Source of the DNA: Tillandsia leiboldiana
Lineage: Eukaryota > Streptophyta > Magnoliopsida > Poales > Bromeliaceae
NCBI GenBank assembly: GCA_029204045.2
Contig: CM055076.1
Location: forward strand, 13,244,069 to 13,308,068
Length of the DNA: 64,000 bases
Direction of reading: 5' to 3'
Of the stretch, positions 23,193 through 32,222 are shown in pieces; within the stretch, counting starts at the first letter, position 1; each line of letters begins with the position of its first letter. The translations under genes were made by a program, and so were the position numbers. The notes beneath the pieces were generated by a model. It did no database searches. It worked only from the letters and a program-made list of their open reading frames with translations, and was not told where the DNA came from.

Positions 23193-24188
23193 TGTAGAGC
23201 CCGACTTCGTACTCAGCATTGGCGAAGTAGAGAGTTTGCGCCATACGCGAACTGGAGGCTTTATGAGATTCGCGTAGGAAAATGGCGTAGGCTCTGTAGA
23301 TGTTGAGTTTTGCAATCCATCCAAACGCCGGTGAACTTCGGTTATAAGAAATCGACCACTTTGTGTGGTGTTCCTGTAGTGTCTCGACTTTTTATGGTAG
23401 ATCTTCTGCGCTTGCGAGTATTCTTTTCTGTGTTAGAGCTCGGAAAACGGAGAATGACAAAGCGATCGGATCTGAAATCCGACTTACGGATCTTCCGGAA
23501 TGAAGTTTTAGTGTTAGCGGGTCCAAAAGGTAAGTTCTGACATCCTAGGAACCCGCTATGTGTTGTTGGTGCATCAGGATCCGTGCTAACGGTTACGGGA
23601 CGGTTCGGAGGATCGGCACGCTTATCGAGGAATCGGTTAAAAATATCTTTAAAATATCGGATATTGGGATTTTCGTACGTACAAAAGAGAAATAAATAAA
23701 TAAATAAAATATTAATAAAAATATATTTATATCCCAAATACCGTATAACCCTAATTTTTAGTGAAAAGATCATTCCTCTTTCTCTTTCCTCGTTGCGCGT
23801 GCTGAAGACCGAGACCAGAAGCGTCGCCGATACCGAGGAGCGGATCCAAAAACACCACCGTCCGCGGAGATCGGGATCGCATTGTCTTCTCCGTCGGAGC
23901 TAGGTTAGCACCCTTTTCATCTTCGCTTTGTGAATCTTGATCTTTGGTTATCGTTACTTTAATTTCTTTGCGTTCTTGAATGTCGTTGGTTGGTTCCGTT
24001 CGTCGATTTTTGATCGTTAGTATTTTCATGTTTCGTGTTGTGGGTCTCGTCTCTCAGTTTTCGGTAATTTAGTTTTGGGTTAGGGTTCGTTGGTTTTGTT
24101 CGTTTTGATCGTTGATTCGTACGATGGTTTCATTCGGTGATTTTGTTCGGTTTGATTGTTGGATGGCTTTGGTTCGTCGGTTTTGTTC
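23193..24188 (+). mobile_element. L3-family Gypsy LTR, 5' part, interrupted by a Sirevirus LTR
   Basis: It starts TGTAGAGCCCGAC. At 23405-23530 it carries the block GATCGGATCTGAAATCCGAC, which is shared with the L3 LTR at 43187 (43335-43360) and in diverged form near 26700. It is cut at 24189 by TGTTGGTTTTATTAGG, the start of a Sirevirus LTR. The remainder of this LTR is not identified in the window. Confidence 0.65.
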
Positions 24189-25314
24189 TGTTGGTTTTAT
24201 TAGGATCCACAAGGATCTAAATAGGTTCTATCAAACACCTAGAGGGGGGTGAATAGGTGTAAAAATCAAAATACCAATCTCAGTGCAAAATAAAAACCAA
24301 TGCGGAAAATAAAAACAGCACACCGAGATTTATGTGGAAAACTCCATCACATGAGTAAAAACCACGGGACCAACATGCAATAACAATCCACTAAGAAAAG
24401 AAGAATAACAAGGTGATTACCGACTCCACAGACTCAAACCCCTCCTTCAAGTTCTTCGGATCTTGCGCTCACCGACTGCACGTCCACTGCACACGTTCGA
24501 ATCCACGAACGCCACTCGAATCCACGAGCAACACGTTTCGAATCCACGAAACGCCTTCAACACATCGAATCCACGATGCCACGTCAACTCCTTAACGCAA
24601 ACTTGATATAAGCTTCGATGGTGATCCTTTGCTTAGAATATCATTAAAGAACCATGGGTGGAATCTCTAAGCAAAGATTAGATCAATTCGACAAAAAGCA
24701 TCTCATTGAAGAACCGTCGAATTGACCTAAAAGAGGCTAAAAGATGAACGATAAAAACCTAGCCTCTAGGGCTGCTCTCAAGTGTTTTCTGAATTGGTCG
24801 ATGGTTCTTGAGAAACCCTAAGTATCTATTTATAACCTTTAGAAATCAATCAAAGTCGGTTTAGTATTCTTATCACGACATGACATTGCGTACCGGTACA
24901 CAATAGTGGGTTCCGGTACTCAATGACGCAACAGACAGATTTTCTTATTGCGTTCCGGTACTCCAAGTTGGGTTCCGGTACTCAATGTAAATTGCAGAAA
25001 ATCTTGTGTCGGGTTTTGAGGAACTCTAAGTAGGGTTCCGGTACTCAATGTAAAATACAGAATTTTTCAAAGATAAGTTTAACAAAACAAACCATATACC
25101 GGAATCCAAACTTAAAATAAGTTATGAGTTAAAATCCAAGTTCCCAAAACCTCTTCCAAACCGGGTTTCAATAAGAACATGATTCCAAAGATTGTAAATA
25201 TACTTAAATCACCATGATTAAATTAATCATACCTGAGTGTCAACTTGAGCTCTTGTTGAATCTTCTTCGAGTCTTTGATTACTGATTTGACAATTTGAGA
25301 ACTTCAAGACTCCG
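24189..25314 (-). mobile_element. Sirevirus (Copia) LTR, broken at its right end
   Basis: It opens TGTTGGTTTTATTAGGATCC and carries CTAGAGGGGGGTGAATAGGT, the boundary motif also found at the start of the complete Sirevirus LTRs at 27531 and 35724. Read on the minus strand it has a TATA box (complement of CTATTTATA, 24826-24834). It stops at 25314 where an L3 LTR begins, about 70 bp short of the expected CAACA terminus. No internal domain is attached. Confidence 0.8.
24893..25044 (-). promoter_or_regulatory. Five CCGGTAC repeats upstream of the Sirevirus LTR TATA box
   Basis: CCGGTAC occurs at 24893, 24913, 24955, 24975 and 25038, usually within GGTTCCGGTACTCAATG. In element orientation the array lies about 60-210 bp upstream of the TATA box. 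The complete Sirevirus LTRs hold a different CCGG-centred palindrome, ATCCGGAT, in the same position. Confidence 0.7.
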
Positions 25315-26522
25315 TGTCACGCCCCGGGGGTTTTTCGGTTAAGCGAAAAACGTGAAATATTAAAAATTTTTTCTTTATAGTGTCCCCCAGTGCGCGCCAG
25401 ACCTGCCACACGTGCAAATTCCTCGACCCCGAGGGCGGAGTCTCCTTTGCACGTGCACGGCGGTTTCAACTTAGATGGGCGTGCCAGCCCGCATGTAATC
25501 TCATTCACACTTTAACCACAATCATCGTACACAACAGTAAGAGAGAGTACCATAATTACTTAACACGGCCGTCAATATTTAGAAAGGATAAATCCATGGG
25601 TTTCCAAATCGGTGCCTACACGACACTCGTTGTTTTAAAAGCCATTTTCGCAAACATTTTTCCTGATTTGAAAACAGGCCGAATAACTACAAGGTATGAA
25701 AGCAAACAGAGTCACCACAGTAATTTGAACATCCACACAAGCACAGTCGAACCCACTCACACAGCACGAAAAACTAAGAAGATATACATGAATAAAACCT
25801 AGCAACGTCACTCATAGAAATGCCAAAACAAACGACACATCCTCGTTAACCGTCCTCACATCCGTCCCGTGCCCGTGCCCGTGCCCAACCAAACCTGTCA
25901 CAGAGTGGGGAGTCAGTGACACTACCAGGATGCAACATAAACCAGGGTAAACAATATATGCGATAACTGGGAAACCGAAATTAATGCAAACCGAGCCACC
26001 AGCGTGTCCGTGTTTACCCCCTCCCAAGAGAGCCACGGTATCCTGTAACGAATCAGACATGTATACCTGCCCCTGTAATAATCAAATACGTGCACCTGCC
26101 TCTCGTGATTTGCTTATACCCCTCCACGGTGCTCGTGCGTGCCCTGAGCAGCCGTGAGAGGTCCCCATCATCACTAGTCGTGGGGTACACGGGCCAACGT
26201 GCCATCTTTCCGGAAAAATACACCCTGTGCGGTGGCCAGACCGCCGGTGTGCGTGCAAGCAAACCTTGGGCTCATAACGTGATAATTGTGTGTATCATAA
26301 ACCAGAGCGACCCACAGTCGCTAGAGATATTAGTAATAACATGCTTATGTAAAACTGGGGTTAGACACGATCATAATATAAGTGTTACTTTATTCATGAC
26401 AAAACATAATTTCTTTTACCACATTCTTGAAGTGACAGAGGAGAGCACCCACCTGAACAGCGTTTGGTCGGAACACCTGCAGTTGACTCACAGCCCCCGA
26501 ACGACACCCCGACCTACGGAGT
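25315..26522 (-). mobile_element. L3-like Gypsy LTR, 3' part, minus orientation
   Basis: On the plus strand it begins TGTCACGCCCCGGGGG, the complement of an LTR 3' end. Reverse-complemented blocks match the L3 LTR 37122-38539 in order: the end region, the CACTCTGTGACAGG block near 25890, and the TTTCCGG/GGCCAGACCG block near 26215-26245. At 26523 it is cut by the start of a plus-strand L3 LTR. It is non-coding; the ORFs at 25380-26527 are not genes. Confidence 0.65.
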
Positions 26523-27530
26523 TGTAGTAGCCGCTGGTTTAAAATGCTGTGGTTCTGTTCTTGGGTCTACTTTTGGGTTTTCTTTATTTCGCGTTTCGTT
26601 TCAGGGGTCCGGAGGGTGAACTAATAATTCTTTGTTTCCGGGCAGACCGTCGGGGCTCGCGAGTATTTTTAGTCAATAAAGCTCGCGAAACGGAGACCGT
26701 CGGCGCAATCGGTTTTGGATTCCGACTCCGGAATCTCCCAGAATAAATTCCAGAAGGTGGCTAACGGTTCAGGCGATCAACGCAAGTTACCAGGCAGACC
26801 GGACCCCGGTTCGAACCCGACCTATTGTTTTATTTTGACTTGAAATGGGTCCGTTCCCATTTCTCATTCTGACCGCTCGGGTTTTGTCGCATCTTGGGAA
26901 AACAGGGTTCTATATCTGTCTCAACCCCTCTCACTCTAGGCGTACGACACCCCGAGCGCGGACGAGGAGCCAACTCCCCCAACCCTACCCCCTTCCTCAC
27001 CGATCGTGTGGAGGATCAAGGCAGCGAGACCAAGGAAAGAGAGGGACGACCTCACATCCCTTGAAGCCGAGCACGCAGGATCGGAACCATCCTCCCCTCA
27101 GTCTACCAAGGTGAGCACGTTAGGGTTCTTGTTGTTTGTCAATTCTTGTTTTCGTCAATTCTTATTTTGAGCAAACGAGGGAGAGGGGGAGGGGAGGGGC
27201 GACGTCATCGCTGGAGTCCGGCGCGCACGGAGCCGCGCTTGCGGGCAACACCGCATGCGGGCGGCACGGCCGCACGGGCCGCGCGGGGCGTGCGTGACCC
27301 GCGTACGGGCGGCGCGGCCGTGCGGGCGCACGTGCGCACCCGCGGGTGCGGGCAGCGCGCCCGCACAGCCCGCGCGGGCCGGGCGCACGCGCACCCGCGC
27401 ATGCGGGCAGCCCTACATGCGGGCAGCAAGGGGGGGGGGGGGAGGCCGGAGGGTTCCGCGGGAGCCCGGGGCCGTCCGCGTCGTTGGCCTCGCCCGGGGA
27501 CGTCGCCATCTTTGCCGAATCGGCAGGGCG

Positions 27531-28925
27531 TGTTGGTTTTTATAGGATCCACAAGGATCTAAATAGGTACTATCAAACAACTAGAGGGGGGGGGGTGAAT
27601 AGGTGTAATACTTAAAAACTCAAATCTCAGTGCAAAATAAAAACCAATGCGGAAAATAAAAACAGCACACCGAGATATACGTGGAAACTCCAATCCAGGA
27701 GAAAAACCACGGGACCAACACGCAATAACAATCCACTAAGAATAGAAGAATAACAAGGTGATTACCGACTCCACGGACTCAACCCCTCCTTCAGCTTCTT
27801 CGGACCTTGCGCTGACCGGTTGGATGTCCACGCAATAACAATCCCCTAAGAAAAGAAGAATAACAAGGTGATTACCGTCTCCACGGATTTAACCCCTCCT
27901 TCAATTTCTTCGGACCTTGCGCTCCACCGTTTGCACGTCCACTGCGCACGTTCGAATCCACGAACGCCACTCGAATCCACGAGCACACGTTTCGAATCCA
28001 CGAAACGCCTTCAACACATCGAATCCACGATGCCACGTCGAATCCACGACGCAAACTCAGTCGATAAGAATATTGACTTCAATGGTGATCCTTTGCTTAG
28101 ATTATCAATGAAGATCCATGGGAAAAATCTCTAAGCAAAGATTAGATCAATTCGACAAAAGATATGTTCTTGAAAGAACCATCGAATTGACCTAAAAGAG
28201 GCTATAAAGAAGAACGATAAAAACCTAGCCTCTAGGGTTGCTCTCAAGTGTTTTATAAAATAATCGGCCGTGCTCCCCACATTTTTTAGAAACCCTAAAT
28301 GTCTATTTATAGTTTAGAAACCTTTGGAAAGAGATAAGCATCAAAAACTGCCTAAACAGAAATTTTCCCGCACGACGATCCGGATCAGATTTACGGCGAT
28401 CCTGATCGTCGTCTTTTTTCAGCAATTCCTGAAAAAACAAGGTTCGGGATCCGGATCGGATTGCCTGATCCGGATCGTTCATACAATTCAGAAAACTTAA
28501 CATTCGGGATCCGGATCAGAATTTGCTTGGATCCGGATCGGAGTATTGTATGAAGCAACAACCTTCGGGATCCGGATCGCTGGCTCTGATCCGGATCCTG
28601 AACAAGTCCGAACACCAGTTTTTGATATAAATGCAATGAAAACTTATCCAAGTGTTTCTAAACCACTCAAATGAATTCGGATCACCAAAATTATTTAGTT
28701 AAACGTACCTAAGCATTCCGAATCCATTTTCCTTGAGATTGATCTATAAGATCCACAATTCTTCAACTTCAATCTTCAAGACTCAAGACACTGAGTGTCA
28801 ACTTGAGCTCTTGTTGAATCTTCTCTAAGTCTTTGATTGCTGATTGACAATTTGATCCCTTTAAGACTCCGACTCAACTCACTGACTTGACTCACGAAAT
28901 ATGCCAACACCAAAATGCCGCAACA
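27531..28925 (-). repeat. Sirevirus 3' LTR
   Basis: 1395 bp, near-identical to the copy at 35724-37116. In element orientation: palindrome array (28596-28378), TATA box (complement of CTATTTATA, 28303-28311), then a transcribed part with five TCGAATCCACGA units (about 27952-28048), a ~119-bp tandem duplication (about 27720-27920), and the terminal motif around CTAGAGGGGG (27580-27600). Confidence 0.9.
28378..28596 (-). promoter_or_regulatory. Seven ATCCGGAT palindromes upstream of the Sirevirus TATA box
   Basis: The perfect 8-bp palindrome ATCCGGAT occurs at 28378, 28449, 28468, 28509, 28531, 28570 and 28589, usually as GGATCCGGATC. In element orientation the array sits about 65-285 bp upstream of the TATA box at 28303-28311. 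The same array is present in the other LTR (about 36569-36788). Such clustering of a dyad motif in U3 suggests binding of a dimeric regulator; no factor can be named from sequence. Confidence 0.75.
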
Positions 28926-30766
28926 ATCTCCCCCTTTGGCAATTTCGTGACAAAATCCAAAAATACATAAAAGCGCTCAAGTCACTCATCTTAAACCAAA
29001 AAGTCGAAATTCAATGTTATCACCAAAACATTGATTTTCTTTGCGTGAAAGATCCAATAAATACAAAATTACATTTGAACCAAACAATCCCAGAACATAC
29101 TCTATGACTTAGAACTTGGAGTCTTAAAGTGTTGTAATTCCTGCAAAACAAAACTCCAAACAAAATCAAACGTTAGTCGTTAGAAATTAAAATCCTACAT
29201 TTGATTCGTCCTTTTGGTTCTTTTGTTTTTCGGCTCTTTCAATCTTTTCTTGATCTCCCCCTATCTCGAGTATCCATGTTCTCCATGTTCTCCACTGTCT
29301 TGAGCATCTATGTTCTCTCCCTTTGTGATGCAATCATTATTTTCTGTCTCCCCCTTTTTATGATATGTCCATCATTTCCGTTCTCCCCCTTTTTGTCACA
29401 AATTGTCAAACAGTGAACATACTAGACAAAAGGAAATCACTAACAACATTAGTTTATAGAGAAAGAGAGATAAAAGCTTAGTTCCGGTATATAACAAAAA
29501 TGCAGATTGCGTACCGGTACCAGAAAGCAAAAATCAAATAATTTCTTGAAACAAATCCAGATTTTAGAATCTTTTCAAATACCGATTTGTATTCCATCAA
29601 GAAATCAATTTAAGTGCTTTAACCAATGAATTCACACAGATGCCATTCAATCCAATTAATTTCACGAAATTAAAAAGATTTACTCCTAAATCATGAAAAA
29701 CAAAGATAAAGCATTATAAACAGTTTTTCATGTTATCCATAAAAACCAGAAAAAGTATGTAAGTACTTTAGCGCATCAACTTTAAACAAAAGTCATTGTT
29801 TCATGCAACAAGAAATAGATTATACCAAATCTATCAAAAATACTCAAAAATGAAACGAAAATTTATGGAAATTAAAACCCTTAAAGTTGAACAACTTCAA
29901 TCACATCTAACATGATCTTATGCGTAATGCCTTTATCAAATCATCAATTTGGTAAAGAAAATGAAATACCAAGATCAATAGATGTTTGAAATCCCAAATA
30001 TGGTAGATAATATATCTAGACAATCTGTTGAAGAGAGTGGCTCTTTGAGCATCTTTCGTTAAAAATCCACCTTATACCAACCTTGAAATTTGACAGAGTC
30101 AAGTGTTTCAACATGCATTTTATTTAATCAAAAATTGAAAAAACCATGCTTGGTATACATGTGGTAGCTGCACACAGTACTCGGACGACCGAGGTGGTAG
30201 CTCTTTCCTCCATGTGGTGGTAGTTTTCACACTCCTCATTGGGATGTAACTCTTTCCACATCTTTTGAGCATTTTACTTTTCTTTGACTCCCCCTCAATT
30301 GGCTATCAATTATTTAAGATATAAGGTATTCAACCAAAAATTGATCTCGCATTCATACTCGACTAAATAGTCAAATAAGATAATGACTATACCAAGAGAT
30401 CATTGAGAGAGAAAATGACTTTGATCACTTAAAAGATGACTTAATTAACATAAATGATCATTGCAACATCGAAATATTATGATGTCAAAAGCATAATAGA
30501 TTTCTAAATGCGTGAAAAGATGCAATTAAAGTCAATATGACCAACGCTCCAAGATTATGATTATGGAGTAAAGTTGATAATCCATATAAAATTAAATTGG
30601 AGTGAATGAACGTGAAACCCTTTTTATTCAATGTACTTGTTCGTTAAAAACCTTTTGTTCAAGAACAAAACATAAAACCAAGAGCATTGAAAAAACATGT
30701 AATGCAAAGATTAAGAAAAATATGAAGGGAAAACCAACCAAAACATTACATACAGTCAAAAGCAAT
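28926..30766 (-). other. Non-coding 3' region of the Sirevirus with repeated polypurine tracts
   Basis: Between the gag stop and the 3' LTR there is ~1.84 kb with no long minus-strand frame and no pol motif. AGGGGGAG (seen as CTCCCCCT on the plus strand) recurs at about 28928, 29255, 29349, 29384 and 30288. Multiple polypurine tracts before the 3' LTR are a hallmark of Sireviruses. CCGGTA motifs at 29483 and 29509 echo the other Sirevirus LTR's U3 repeat. Confidence 0.7.
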
Positions 30767-31624
30767 TTAAAACTTAAGACAAGGAAAGATATCACCTTTC
30801 CGAATCCAAAATCGCTGGATTTTGGGTTGTCTTGATTCGTTGTGGCCGGGGGTTGTCCGCTTTGACTGTTGATCCACCTTAGGCCTTTGCCTCGCAATGA
30901 TCCACTTGTATGATCGATGTTGTGGCTCGAACCTTTGGTGGGTAGAGTGAACTCGTTTGACTTGATGTGTCTTTTGATTCCGTTGAGTTCGCTCGGTAGA
31001 TGAAGTTGCCGAAGGACTCTTCTTTCTCTTTTTCGGGCAATTCTTCACCAAATGTCCTTCAAGTCCACATAAGTGACAAGTTCTTCCTTTCAATTTCATT
31101 GTGGAACTTGAAGCATTCACAGTTTGGTTCTTTTTAAATCCCAAACCAACCTTGCTTGATTGACCTAATCCGCACATACAATCTAGTTTCTTGGAAACGG
31201 TTGAAAGCCTTTGTATGTCGGATTTGAGTTCATGAACTTGCTTGGTCAAAGCTTGGTTGGTGACATGAATTTCTTCAAACTGTTTTTCTAGAAAACCAAT
31301 TGTAGTGTCCTAGGTTTTTCGGTGGTTTTGCCCCTGTTTCGGGGTGTAGAACACCTATTATTGGTGTGTGGGGCCCCAACATGTCAAAGTGATATGTTGT
31401 TTGGAACCAGAGATGATTTAGGAGCAAGCCTGACCTTCGGCTGCCTTTGCCGAATTTTAGGAGTGGAATCAGGCTAATCGGAGGCCGTATTTGAATTCAG
31501 CGCGGAAAAACGCTTGAAAACGGCTATTTACTTATTTAATTTGGAGTCCGGATGCCCAAAAACGGACCCCCGGAAGTTTTCTGCGCAAATTGGTGCACGG
31601 GGGAAGCTGTGGACCGGCCGGGGA

Positions 31625-32063
31625 CACGTGGCAGGCTCTTATTGGGCCGGCGCACGGCTCTCGGTCCACGGAGCGGGCCGCCGGTGCACGGTGGACCGGC
31701 GGGCCACGTGGCAGGCACTGGTTGGGCCGGTGCAGCGCGCGCGGCGCAGGGATCGCGCCGCGGGCAGCGCGGGCAGGCCGGGCAGGCGGGGGCAGCGTGC
31801 GCGGTGCACGGTGGACCGGGGCGCGCCACGTGGCGGCCCCGGATTGGCCGGCCCATGTGCTCGTGGCGCACGCAGCACCGCGCGACTGCGGCCGTACGCG
31901 CACGTGGGCGGCGCGTTGACGGACCGGCGGTCGCGTCTGGCGGCGCCGCCCCACGTGGCACCACGCCAGTGGCTGGCGCCGCACGCGTGCTGACCAGGGG
32001 AGGGGGGCACGTGGCGCCTCCCCGTTGGGCCCGCACGGCTGCCGCCTGTTCGGCGGACACGTG
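31625..32063 (+). promoter_or_regulatory. Array of seven G-boxes (CACGTG) in the solo LTR promoter
   Basis: CACGTG occurs at 31625, 31705, 31827, 31901, 31952, 32008 and 32058, most as CACGTGGC. The array ends about 200 bp upstream of the TATA box at 32263. The arrangement parallels that in the L2 solo LTR at 5920-6227 and the gag-only element LTRs at 50960-51113 and 56541-56745. Confidence 0.75.
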
Positions 32064-32124
32064 TCGGGCCCTTGGCCGGGTCGGACGGCCGGTTGGACGC
32101 GGCTGGATCCCGTGCGCGGGATGG

Positions 32125-32222
32125 GCTGGGCCGGGCCGCACTGTGCGCGCCCGGAAATTGGCGGGCCGGGCCGCACTGTTGGCGCCCGAAATCGGGCTGG
32201 GCCGGACCGGGCGCCCGAATCT
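32125..32222 (+). repeat. Three tandem GC-rich units upstream of the TATA box
   Basis: GGGCCGGGCCGCACTG-type units, each followed by GCGCCCGAA, repeat three times, the third shortened. This matches the array at 268-371 in the other L1 LTR, again just upstream of the TATA box. Confidence 0.75.

Noticed and set aside
27146..27615. Several Ala/Arg-rich ORFs
   Set aside because: They arise from GCGGGC repeats of the L3 LTR in all frames.
28378..28596. CRISPR-like array of regularly spaced repeats
   Set aside because: The 8-bp dyads are too short and irregularly spaced, and they lie in the U3 of a plant retrotransposon LTR.
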